Positions 1 to 7,901 of a stretch of DNA of 64,000 nucleotides are shown here, in pieces. The position numbers and the translations under genes are program-made. The number at the start of each line of letters is the position of its first letter. Positions within the stretch are counted from its first letter, which is position 1. The notes beneath the pieces are model-generated. The model made no database searches, was not told where the DNA came from, and worked only from the letters and a program-made list of their open reading frames with translations. Source of the DNA: Nonomuraea sp. PA05 (lineage in GTDB: Bacteria > Actinomycetota > Actinomycetes > Streptosporangiales > Streptosporangiaceae); assembly GCF_008086045.1 (NCBI RefSeq), contig NZ_VSEY01000033.1:98979-162978 (forward strand), written 5' to 3'.

Positions 1-567
1 CCGGAGACCATGGCCGCCGAGGTCGCGCTGAGCAACACCCTGCGTCAGCTCAACCGCCTCGAGGAATCCATGGCGCTGGCCAAGGACGCGTTCCAGCGCT
101 ACCTGAAGACCTACGGCGAGAAGCATCCGTTCACCTACGGCTGCCAGCTCAACCTCGCTCTCCTCTTCCGCCTGCGCGGCGACGCGGAGAAGGCCAGGGA
201 ACTGGACGAGAAGAGTCATGAGGGCCTGCTCGCCCAGCTCGGCGACAAGCACGTCTACACGTGCAGCAGTGTCATCAATCTGGCGGGAGACCTGGCGGCT
301 CTCGGCGACCCGGCGGAGGCGTGCGAGCTGGGGCAACGGACGCTGGAGATCGTCCGCGACTTCCTCGGCCCCAAGAACGGCCTGTCACTGTCGGCCGCCA
401 TCAACCTCTCGATCGATCTGCGCGCCATCGGAAGGAGCGACGAGGCCACGACACTGTACGAGCAGACGATGGCCGAGTACACACACATGTCGCCCACCCA
501 CCCGGAACGGGTGCACGCCGTCGAGGGCAACCGCTTCAACTGGGACTTCGACTCGTACAGCCTGTGA
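1..567 (+). CDS. fxsT: FxSxx-COOH system TPR protein, C-terminal part
   Basis: The frame is open to the left edge, so only the C-terminal part (about 188 residues) is present. It consists of tetratricopeptide-like helical repeats of about 42 residues with the recurring pattern of paired helices (for example LNLALLFRLRGDAEKARELD and a second copy VINLAGDLAALGDPAEACEL). FxsT proteins accompany the FxsB radical-SAM maturase in actinomycetes, and both an HExxH protein and FxsB follow here on the opposite strand, converging tail-to-tail with a 32-nt overlap. The protein ends in DFDSYSL, an acidic-aromatic tail. A generic TPR/NB-ARC protein cannot be excluded because the N-terminus is missing; the assignment depends on context. 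Confidence 0.7.
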   Translation, partial: PETMAAEVALSNTLRQLNRLEESMALAKDAFQRYLKTYGEKHPFTYGCQLNLALLFRLRGDAEKARELDEKSHEGLLAQLGDKHVYTCSSVINLAGDLAALGDPAEACELGQRTLEIVRDFLGPKNGLSLSAAINLSIDLRAIGRSDEATTLYEQTMAEYTHMSPTHPERVHAVEGNRFNWDFDSYSL

Positions 568-1873
568 CGGGGTCGCGCCCGTGCGCGGCCTGCCAGGTCG
601 CCCGGTGCGCCTCAGCCTCCCGCCGCGCGCTCTCCAGCGCGGCAGGAGGCACCGGCTCCGCCAGCCACGCCGCCAAGGTACGCCGCATCGCGGCGGCGAA
701 GCGTTCGCCCGGCGCCGTGAGCCGGCCACTGTCCAGCAGGGTGCCGGTCACCAGGTGCGCGGCCTCCCGCCAGCGGGCGAACTCGGCATGCGGCCGGAGG
801 TCGGCCTCGTGGGCCCGCTGCCGCCGCCAGAATCCGGCCACGCCCAGAAAGGCGTAGGCACCCTGGAGCAACCCCGGCAGGGGACGCGGGTCGGGCCGCC
901 AGGGCGCGTAGTCCGTGCTGCCCTCGTCGGGCTTCAGCAGCGCCACCACGTCCAGGATCGCGTTGAGCTTGTTGTGCTGAACCTCGTGCGCGAACGTGGA
1001 GGCCAGCCAGCGGCCGTCAGGAGGCGTGGACATGGCGATCGTCCCGAACCGGTCGGCCGCCGAGGCGCTCGTCATGCCCTGCGCCGGACCCTTGATCGGG
1101 GTGAGCACGGAGATGAGGGCCTGGATCTCCGCCGCGATCGTCCAGTGGTGGGCGCGGAGCATCTTCCAGGCCGCGTCCAGGGCCACCCGCCACGCCTGGA
1201 ACTCTGTTTCCCGCAGGCGGCCCTCGACCGTGTCGGCGTTGCTCCAGCGGAAGAAGTCGAGGTCGTCGACCAGCAGGCGCAGACCGGCGTCCGCGGTTTC
1301 CAGCCGCCGCAGCGGGAGCCAGCCGCGCTGCGGGACCGCGCCCGGACGCAGGCACACGTTCCCGGCCTCCACCCGTCCGTCGGCGTGCACGGCGAGGTCC
1401 ACCAGCCCGTCCGCGCCGTCGTCGCGGAGCTGGATCTGGCCCAGCGACGGCAACATGATGGCGCCGCCGGACACGGGGATCTGGACCTCGCACGGCACCC
1501 CCGCCTTGATCGCGGCCACGGCGGCCACCGCACCGAGCCGAGCCGGGCCATGGGGTCCGTCCGGGCGGGGGCCGCTCTCCCGCAGCGACCGGACGACGCT
1601 CGCTGCCCAGGCGCCCACCGCCGGATGCGCCAGCGTGCCGCGCACCGCCGCAGGGCTCTTCTTCTCGATTCCGGCGAGCACGTCGTAGGCGTGCTCGGTG
1701 GCCCGCGCGTGCGGATGGCCGGTCATGGCGGCCATCCGCACCGTGCCCAGCAGGAGCAGCCGGCGCTTGCTGCGCTGCGGAGCGACGAGGTGGCGTACGG
1801 CGTCAGCGCCACCGCCTCCAGAGGCCAGCCCGGACAGGGCATGGTCGGGTAACCGGTGATCCCTGGAAGGCAT
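536..1873 (-). CDS. aKG-HExxH-type peptide beta-hydroxylase
   Basis: Protein of about 445 residues with a central HEVQH metal-binding motif (HExxH) followed by a helical C-terminal half, the signature of the HEXXH proteins that hydroxylate ribosomal peptides next to FxsB-type radical SAM enzymes. The ATG at 1873 was chosen because AAAGGA lies 6 to 8 nt upstream. It starts 10 nt after the FxsB stop, so the two form an operon. Known family role: iron/2-oxoglutarate-dependent beta-hydroxylation of a cyclophane-containing peptide. That the substrate here is an FxsA peptide is inference; no FxsA gene was found in the window. Confidence 0.75.
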   Translation of the reverse strand: MPSRDHRLPDHALSGLASGGGGADAVRHLVAPQRSKRRLLLLGTVRMAAMTGHPHARATEHAYDVLAGIEKKSPAAVRGTLAHPAVGAWAASVVRSLRESGPRPDGPHGPARLGAVAAVAAIKAGVPCEVQIPVSGGAIMLPSLGQIQLRDDGADGLVDLAVHADGRVEAGNVCLRPGAVPQRGWLPLRRLETADAGLRLLVDDLDFFRWSNADTVEGRLRETEFQAWRVALDAAWKMLRAHHWTIAAEIQALISVLTPIKGPAQGMTSASAADRFGTIAMSTPPDGRWLASTFAHEVQHNKLNAILDVVALLKPDEGSTDYAPWRPDPRPLPGLLQGAYAFLGVAGFWRRQRAHEADLRPHAEFARWREAAHLVTGTLLDSGRLTAPGERFAAAMRRTLAAWLAEPVPPAALESARREAEAHRATWQAAHGRDPVTGCTSRSPS

Positions 1874-1883
1874 ACAGGTCCTT

Positions 1884-3161
1884 TCAGCGAGAGGCACGGC
1901 GGAGATCGCCGACGAGACGGTTGTGGATGTGCTCGATCAGGCGGTAGAGGTCCGGGCAGTACACGGACGGGTTGAGGAAGCCCGTGCCGGGCCGGTAGCG
2001 GTGCGGGTAGAGGCCCGCGCCGCACACCCTGCCGAACCGGCACGCGCGGCAGGTGTCGCTCAACGCGTCGGCGCCCAGTTGCCTGGCCACTATGCCCGGG
2101 TGTTCGAGCGCCGCGTCGAACGGATGGTCCACGACGTTCAGGCCGGTGGTGGGCGCGCCGTGCCGCACCACCTTCAAGGAGTCGGTCTGCTCGATCGTGC
2201 CGTCGGTCTCGATGACCACCAGAGTGGACGGCGTCAGCCCGACCGCCTCACTGGCCGACGCGCCGCCCAGCATCAGATTGACGATCTCCTGGAAGAGCCG
2301 GACGACCGTTTCACCGCTGCGCCCGTACCAGTGGTCGAAAACGGCGATCAGCCAGTCGCCATAGGGAGTGTTCTCCGGGTTCGGCGATCGATACGGCGGC
2401 GGCGATTCCCAGGTGCCGTGCGGCAGCAGGAAATCGACCATCGGCGGCGCGAATTGCAGTAACGCGTCATATGTTTCGACAGGGTCGTTCGCGAGGTCCA
2501 CCGTGCACAACAGACCGGCGTACTGAGACCGAAACTCCGGGCCGCGTAACAGGGCGAGTGCGTCGGCTACGGCATCGAAACTGCTGCGGCCGTCCGCATA
2601 CCGGCGATTGCGGTCGTTGGCCCTTCTGCCGCCGTCGAGGCTGACACCCACCTGCACGTCGAGCTCGCGGAACGTCCGCAGGGCGGCCTCGTCCAGCAGC
2701 ACCGCGTTGGTCTGCACGATCGCGTCGACGCGCAGCTCGTCGCCTGCCGCCGCACGCACCGTCTCGACGACCTTGCGCAGGTAGGCGTGGCCGGCGAGCA
2801 GCGGTTCGCCGCCGTGCAGGATGAGCCGGACCGACCGCGTGCCGTGGGCCGCGGCGTGCTCGGCGATACGCCCGGCGGCGGCCGTGACCAGGTCGGGGTC
2901 CATGATCATGGGTTTCGAGCGCCAGCTCTGGTCGGCGAGCGTATAGACGTAGCAGTAGTCGCAGGCGAGATTGCAGCGGCTGTGAACCTTGAGCAGGAAT
3001 TGCCGGAAGGGGCGAGGACGCCAGCCGTCCTTCAGCATTTCGGCCACGTCGAGAGTGTCGGGCCACTCTCTCGCTGGATCCTTCCCCTGGTACGTCAATC
3101 CTGTAACACCCCGCACCGCCGGAAATATCCGAGTGATTGACGATGCTAGCCGAGACACCAT
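1884..3161 (-). CDS. fxsB: FxsB family cyclophane-forming radical SAM/SPASM maturase
   Basis: 425 residues. The radical-SAM cluster motif CNLACDYCY (Cx3Cx2C) lies near residue 70 after the family-typical lead RPRPFRQFLLKVHSR. A glycine-rich LHGGEPLL motif follows, and a C-terminal Cys-rich SPASM-like region (CRACRFGRVCGAG, then a final Cys) would bind auxiliary iron-sulfur clusters. FxsB enzymes cross-link aromatic and aliphatic side chains in short peptides ending FxSxx. The gene is cotranscribed with the HExxH hydroxylase. No clear ribosome binding site precedes the ATG at 3161, so a downstream GTG near 3111 is possible. Confidence 0.88.
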   Translation of the reverse strand: MVSRLASSITRIFPAVRGVTGLTYQGKDPAREWPDTLDVAEMLKDGWRPRPFRQFLLKVHSRCNLACDYCYVYTLADQSWRSKPMIMDPDLVTAAAGRIAEHAAAHGTRSVRLILHGGEPLLAGHAYLRKVVETVRAAAGDELRVDAIVQTNAVLLDEAALRTFRELDVQVGVSLDGGRRANDRNRRYADGRSSFDAVADALALLRGPEFRSQYAGLLCTVDLANDPVETYDALLQFAPPMVDFLLPHGTWESPPPYRSPNPENTPYGDWLIAVFDHWYGRSGETVVRLFQEIVNLMLGGASASEAVGLTPSTLVVIETDGTIEQTDSLKVVRHGAPTTGLNVVDHPFDAALEHPGIVARQLGADALSDTCRACRFGRVCGAGLYPHRYRPGTGFLNPSVYCPDLYRLIEHIHNRLVGDLRRASR

Positions 3162-3230
3162 GCGATGTGGAGGACTGTTTCGCTACCCCTGCAAATCGCG
3201 CATTTCCGGTTGCGGCCGCGGCAGCGATGT

Positions 3231-5285
3231 CTAGGTGAGAAGCGTGTAGTCCTCCAGCGTCGGCGGCCAGAGGGCGTCGTCGCCCGCCATGGCCTCCGGC
3301 TCGTACGTGTGCAACTCCAGCGTGAGGTCGTCGGCGCACCAGTAGGCCGCCTCGCGGTGCGCGTCGCGGCCCTCGCACCACAGCCTGCGCTCCCGGTGGA
3401 TGACGTACACGAAGTAGGCGTACGACTCGACGTCGCGGTGGGCGACGCGGGCGGTCTCCAGCGCTTCGTGCACCTCGTACACCACGCCGGTGCGGCCGTC
3501 GAGGAAGAGGTACCAGCTGTCCAGCCCGTCGAGCATGAACAGCGCGCCGAGGTCGTCCGGCAGGCCCGCGCAGGCGCGCAGGTCGTCCACGGTGCCGGAC
3601 CAGAACTCGGTCAGGGGCTCGACGAAGCGGCGATGCTCGCCCGTCCAGCCGGGCTGGTTGAGGCCGTCCACGCTCAGGCCGACCTCGGTCAGGAAACGGC
3701 GGGTGGGCGCATGCGCGATCGCGGGGTGGATCTCGTCGTCGCGCGGCCGGTCGACGCCCTCCGGGCCGTACAGGTCCTCCAGCAGCTCGCGCGTGACCCC
3801 GGCCGGAGGGCGGCGGAGCGGAAGCGGGGTGACGGCGCCGGGTCCGCCCGCCAGGCGCTCGTGATGGGCCAGGTGGTTGCTGACGTACACCGGAGGGGAC
3901 AGCTCGGCCGAGACCGGCCAGCCGCGCATGACGGCGGCCAGCTCCCCGTGCGCCGCCGCGGGCGGGACGACGGCCTCGGCCAGGAAGGGCAGGCCGATGG
4001 CGTACGCGGGCAGCCGCGGCTCGGCCAGGGGCAGCCGGGCCGCGGCCTCCGCCACACCCCGGGCGGCGGCCTCCGGGTCGTCGCGGTGCCGGCCGCAGTG
4101 CAGCAACCGCCACGTGTACAGGCCGATCGGGCCGAAGGCGAGGGCCAGCGTGCCGGCGGCGGCGCGGGCGTCCGGTGACAGGGCGTCCAGCCAGGCACGC
4201 GCCACCCGCACGTCCATCGGCAGGTCTGGACCCGGATCGGCGCCCTCGGCGCGGGCGGCGAGCGCGGCGAGCCCCGGCGAGGGGTAGACCTGGCCGGCGG
4301 TGAACGGCGACCGCGCCACCCGCTCGGCGTCGTACCAGGCGGTGAAGGCGGCCCGGTCGGTGGCCCGCGGGTCGTCCAGATCCAGCACGAACGCCGGCGG
4401 GCCGAGACCTTCCGCGGCGTCCGGGTGGCTGAGCTCCACGAGCAGGCGGACGTGCGGGTTGACGGCCAGGGGAAGGACGAGCTCGGCGAACGCGCGCTCG
4501 GGGTCGTTGCTCCGATGGGCGTCGGCCACGGTGACGAGCACGGGCCGGTCGAGAGCGGCCAGGCCGGCGTCGCCGAGCTTGAACTGCCCGGCCAGCTCGC
4601 CCACGGCGTCGTCCACGTCCATGCCGCGCAGGCAGATCGCCGCCTCGGCGGGGCCCGGGTAGCCCGACCAGTCCCAGACGCCGGAGTAGCTGAACCAGGA
4701 CAGCAGCCGGGTCTTGCCGGCGGCGGGCGAGCCGGTGACCACGCAGATCCGCGGCCCGTAGGGGTCCTCCCGCCAGCGCAGCAGGGCGTCCGCGGCGGGG
4801 CCGCGACCGGCGGTGGGCTCGTCGCGGATGCCGCGCCCTGGGCGCTTCTCCACCCAGGCGGGCACGGCGGCCAGGTAATCGGGGACGGCGGGCCGGCCAC
4901 CCAGGAGCCCCCGGGCGAACGTCGCGATGGCCGCGTGGAACTCGGGCATCGCCGCCGCGGTCTCGGCCCAGCCTTCCCGTATGCCGGTCACGCAGGGCTC
5001 GTCCTTGTGCCGGGCCAGGAGCATGCGGTCGCCGTCGTGGTCGTCGGCCAGCTCGCTCAGGTGCTCGAAGAACGTGTCCTGGATCCTCCGCAGCTTGCCG
5101 GCGTGCTCACGCAGCCGCTGCGCTTCGGGGTGCTCGCCGAGCTCGGCCAGCACCCCGTCGAAGTGGGAGATCCGCACGTCCGGCCAGGGCAGGCCGACGA
5201 CCTGGAACGCGGTGAAGAGGTGAGAGGGGAGGTCGCGCGGTGCTTCCATGGTGGCGACGAGTCTAGGCCAGGCCCGCGACGCCAC
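3231..5285 (-). CDS. P-loop NTPase with C-terminal SUKH-4-type domain
   Basis: 684 residues if the GTG at 5285 is used; an internal ATG at 5249 gives a version 12 residues shorter. A Walker A motif (GSPAAGKT) lies near residue 190, followed by a STAND-like helical region. The last 150 residues contain the SUKH-4 pattern (LGALFMLDGLDSWYLFLD, then TGVVYEVHE). SUKH domains act as immunity proteins for polymorphic toxins or as adaptor modules. Fusion to an NTPase suggests a sensing or regulatory protein. No toxin gene is adjacent. It is separated from fxsB by 70 bp and could be read with it. Confidence 0.6.
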   Translation of the reverse strand: MASRAWPRLVATMEAPRDLPSHLFTAFQVVGLPWPDVRISHFDGVLAELGEHPEAQRLREHAGKLRRIQDTFFEHLSELADDHDGDRMLLARHKDEPCVTGIREGWAETAAAMPEFHAAIATFARGLLGGRPAVPDYLAAVPAWVEKRPGRGIRDEPTAGRGPAADALLRWREDPYGPRICVVTGSPAAGKTRLLSWFSYSGVWDWSGYPGPAEAAICLRGMDVDDAVGELAGQFKLGDAGLAALDRPVLVTVADAHRSNDPERAFAELVLPLAVNPHVRLLVELSHPDAAEGLGPPAFVLDLDDPRATDRAAFTAWYDAERVARSPFTAGQVYPSPGLAALAARAEGADPGPDLPMDVRVARAWLDALSPDARAAAGTLALAFGPIGLYTWRLLHCGRHRDDPEAAARGVAEAAARLPLAEPRLPAYAIGLPFLAEAVVPPAAAHGELAAVMRGWPVSAELSPPVYVSNHLAHHERLAGGPGAVTPLPLRRPPAGVTRELLEDLYGPEGVDRPRDDEIHPAIAHAPTRRFLTEVGLSVDGLNQPGWTGEHRRFVEPLTEFWSGTVDDLRACAGLPDDLGALFMLDGLDSWYLFLDGRTGVVYEVHEALETARVAHRDVESYAYFVYVIHRERRLWCEGRDAHREAAYWCADDLTLELHTYEPEAMAGDDALWPPTLEDYTLLT

Positions 5286-5354
5286 CTCGGCGCGCGGTAT
5301 CCGCCGCGGCTTCCAGGTCGGGACCGGGATGTCCGAGGCTCGCTGGAAACCAGG

Positions 5355-5657
5355 TCAGTCGACGCACATCGCCTCGTGGGTGGACTGGAAGACCCATGTG
5401 CCGCCACCCGGAGAGGTGTAGATGCCGAAGTTCTGATAGGTCCCAGGGGTGCAGTCGTGGCCGACCGCGAGGACTGCCTGCCGGGCCCGCCGTTCGGCCG
5501 CCGCCATCCCTTCCGCGTAGGTGTTGCCCGCCCCCACGGCCGTGGCGCTGCGGGGAGTGTCATAGCCGTCGGCGTGCGCGGCCACGGGCATGGTCGCCAG
5601 GCCGGCCGCCACCGCTGAGACGAGGCCGAATCGGCGGAGCAAAGTGATTGTTCGCAT
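5355..5657 (-). CDS. small secreted protein of unknown function
   Basis: 100 residues. The start at 5657 is supported by AAGGAG 8 nt upstream. A clear signal peptide (positively charged start MRTITLLRR, hydrophobic core, cleavage after AHA near residue 30) is followed by a mature domain of about 70 residues with two cysteines, one in HDCTPGTY and one near the end (AMCVD), which could form a disulfide. I do not recognise the family. It stands alone, divergent from a region of gene remnants. Confidence 0.65.
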   Translation of the reverse strand: MRTITLLRRFGLVSAVAAGLATMPVAAHADGYDTPRSATAVGAGNTYAEGMAAAERRARQAVLAVGHDCTPGTYQNFGIYTSPGGGTWVFQSTHEAMCVD

Positions 5658-6170
5658 GCTTCTCCTTGCAAGGGGCGGGCATTTGTTCGAGCGATACGAA
5701 GTCATTCGATTGGTCTTCGAATTGTTGGCAGATCTACAAGCATGCATACTGTGATCGCTGCCAGGACCACTGTCAACGGTTGTGGCACAAGGCAGGAACG
5801 TTGCTCGGCGAGATTCTGCGGCGCTGTGCTGCACTTCTGAGATTGTCGGTTGGATCTGTGCGCACTGGCATTGATGAAAGTTTCAGCGACCGCCAGGAAC
5901 GCACCCCTGACAAATTCTCCAGTTACTCGAGCACGTCCCCGATCGAGGGCGAGGTTCTGGATGGCGGCCGTGCCGTACTGGGCGGCGTCGTCGGTGGTGA
6001 CGCCGGACAGTCCGGTCACGCGTTCGGCGATGTGGGGAGGCGCTGGAGACGCGTAGTTGCTTGCAGGAGCAGCCTCAGTGCTGGACGTTGTGCCGGGTCA
6101 TCGCCTCGGCCAGCCGGTAGGTGCAGCGATTTCCCGGCGGGCGCGGGTCGGGTACGGCGGCTAACCTGCT
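5658..6170. other. gene-poor stretch with coding-like fragments
   Basis: No complete gene is visible. On the minus strand there are protein-like fragments without start codons: one near 6065-6165 reads VPDPRPPGN then CTYRLAEAMTRHN, reminiscent of the start of ISAs1-type transposases; another near 5900-6060 reads GVTTDDAAQYGTAAIQ then LALDRGRARVTGEF. These look like decayed coding DNA, but I cannot name the source genes. Confidence 0.3.
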
Positions 6171-6531
6171 TCAACCTTCGTCGGGGAAGACCAATTCATC
6201 GCGCGTCGCCACAAGTTCGGCGGGAGGCGGCTTGATGCCGATCGCGTCGCCCCAGCCGGAGAACCGCACATCGGCGGTCTCAAGTATGCGGTCTTTGACA
6301 TTCCAGGGGGAGTCGGGTTCGTCATAGCGCGTCTGGCACCTACGTACGAGCTGATCCGCAGGCCCTCCATCAGAGGTGTCTTCAATTCTCCACCGTCGCG
6401 AATCGCAAAGATGTGAACTCGCGACCGTCCGTTTCTAGGCCGCCGCGCACCACTTCGACGGCCTGCCGGGAGCCTGCTAGACCCGACACCCACTCACCGA
6501 CGATCGGAGTCCCTGGCTCGGACTGGCGAGA
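6171..6531 (-). pseudogene. frameshifted remnant, family not recognised
   Basis: Two overlapping minus-strand frames without start codons read like one interrupted protein. The upstream frame (6382-6531) reads GTPIVGEWVSGLAGSRQAVE and ends at a TGA at 6382. The downstream frame (6171-6434) reads WRIEDTSDGGPADQL, then RYDEPDSPWNVKDRILETAD, and ends LVFPDEG before TGA at 6171. Neither frame has a plausible start. The composition is that of real actinomycete coding DNA, so a frameshifted, 5'-truncated gene is the simplest reading. Confidence 0.4.
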
Positions 6532-6588
6532 TCAGCCGAGCGTGAACGTCCTGGCGCGGATGCGGCGCCGGCTGGGAGGGTGGACCTC

Positions 6589-6951
6589 ATGATGGAGACC
6601 TTGCGGGACGCTGAGCGCCGGCTCCAGGCCGCGCAGCTCGCTGGAGATGTCGAGGCGCTGGATCGGCTGCTGGATGATCGGCTGATCTTCACCTTCGGGG
6701 CGAATATTGCGACCAAGGCGGACGACCTGGAGCTGCACCGCACTCGGACACAGGTGATGACGAAGGTGGCCGAGGAGGAGCTGACGGTGCTCGCCGATGG
6801 GCGCACTGGGGTGACGTGGTTCCTCGGCACCGTCGAAGGGACTGTCTCCGGTGCGCCGTTCGCGGCCAGGATGCGCTACACCCGTACGTGGCTGTACGAC
6901 GAGACGCACGGCTGGCGAATCATCGCCGTGCACGCCGGCACGACCGATTGA
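6589..6951 (+). CDS. NTF2-like (SnoaL/DUF4440) small protein
   Basis: About 120 residues with the DUF4440-type NTF2-like fold pattern: an amphipathic N-terminal helix (ETLRDAERRLQAAQLAGDVE), a loop DRLLDDRLIFTF, and a strand-rich C-terminal half ending WRIIAVHAG. The start ATG at 6589 lies 9 nt after GGAGG. An in-frame GTG at 6580 overlaps the ribosome binding site and is unlikely. Such proteins bind or transform small ligands. Nothing here indicates a substrate. Confidence 0.7.
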   Translation: MMETLRDAERRLQAAQLAGDVEALDRLLDDRLIFTFGANIATKADDLELHRTRTQVMTKVAEEELTVLADGRTGVTWFLGTVEGTVSGAPFAARMRYTRTWLYDETHGWRIIAVHAGTTD

Positions 6952-7200
6952 CATGGCCGACACGTTGTCCGGCGACCGGCCAGCTGGATGGTCGCCGGCG
7001 GCGATCGCGTAGAGCTGCGCCAGCGTGAGCACGTCGAACAGCGTGGCGATCGGGATGGAGGCCAGGGGCACTGCGCGCGGCACGTCGCTGAGCAGGCCGA
7101 GCTGGTCGTTCCCCAGAACCTCGCCCAGGCCCGAGGCGCGACGTCTCGTTCAGCGCGGTCGGGGATCACTTCGAGGGTGCTCACTTCTACCGCCTGGCGC

Positions 7201-7240
7201 ACCATATGTGGCTCATATGTGGACGTTGCGATACTGCCCG
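7201..7240 (+). promoter_or_regulatory. direct repeat and promoter of the response-regulator gene
   Basis: CATATGTGG occurs twice with an 11-bp period, followed by GATACT at 7230-7235. That element would place +1 at or beside the ATG at 7242, implying a leaderless transcript. The whole 40-bp stretch aligns without gaps to 15693-15732 (about 26 of 39 positions identical). An 11-bp direct repeat is the usual layout for OmpR-family regulators, so autoregulation by the adjacent response regulator is inferred. Confidence 0.55.
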
Positions 7241-7241
7241 G

Positions 7242-7898
7242 ATGCGTGTGCTCCTGGTCGAAGACGAGCAGCCCCTCGCCGGATACATCCAGGCGGGGCT
7301 GCGTAAGCACGGGTTCACCGTGGACGTGGCCCTGGACGGCCGGAGCGCGCTGGACAAGTGCGAGCTGACCCCGTACGAGGTGGTGGTCCTGGACCGGGAT
7401 CTGCCGCTCGTGCACGGCGATCAGGTGTGCCGCGCGCTCGTGCAGCGGGGTGAGTCGCGGGTGCTGATGCTGACCGCCTCCGACGCGGTGGAGGATCGGG
7501 TGGGCGGGCTGATGCTGGGCGCGGATGACTATCTGGGCAAGCCGTTCGCGTTCTCCGAACTGGTGGCGCGGGTGCACGCGCTGGTGCGGCGCAGCGCGCC
7601 GGCTCGCCCGCCGGTGCTGCGGGCCGGTGGCGTGGTGCTGGATCCGGCCCGGCGCAGCGCCGAGCGGGACGGGCGGTTGCTGCGGCTGACGCCGAAGGAG
7701 TTCGGGGTGCTGGAGCGGCTGCTGGCCGCCGGTGGGGACGTGGTCAGCGCGGAGAGGCTGCTGGAGAAGGTGTGGGACGAGCACGCCGACCCGTTCACCA
7801 ACGCGGTCCGGATCACGGTGGGGACGCTGCGCCGCAAGCTCGGCGACCCGCCGCTGATCGAGACCGTCATCGGCGCCGGCTATCGGATCGGCGGCTGA
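7242..7898 (+). CDS. OmpR/PhoB-family response regulator
   Basis: About 218 residues. The receiver domain has the acidic pair EDE at the N-terminus, the phosphoacceptor Asp in VVVLDRDLP, the conserved Thr in MLTAS and Lys in LGKPF. The C-terminal winged helix has LTPKEFGVLERLL and the recognition region ending ETVIGAGYRIGG. ATG 7242 begins MRVLLVEDE at the true domain start. An upstream in-frame start at 7206 lies inside the promoter repeats. The histidine kinase follows 3 nt downstream. Confidence 0.93.
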   Translation: MRVLLVEDEQPLAGYIQAGLRKHGFTVDVALDGRSALDKCELTPYEVVVLDRDLPLVHGDQVCRALVQRGESRVLMLTASDAVEDRVGGLMLGADDYLGKPFAFSELVARVHALVRRSAPARPPVLRAGGVVLDPARRSAERDGRLLRLTPKEFGVLERLLAAGGDVVSAERLLEKVWDEHADPFTNAVRITVGTLRRKLGDPPLIETVIGAGYRIGG

Positions 7899-7901
7899 CG
7901 G

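Noticed and set aside
2989..3234. Short plus-strand frame at the fxsB start as the FxsA precursor
   Set aside because: It is antisense to fxsB, has no FxSxx end and no convincing ribosome binding site.
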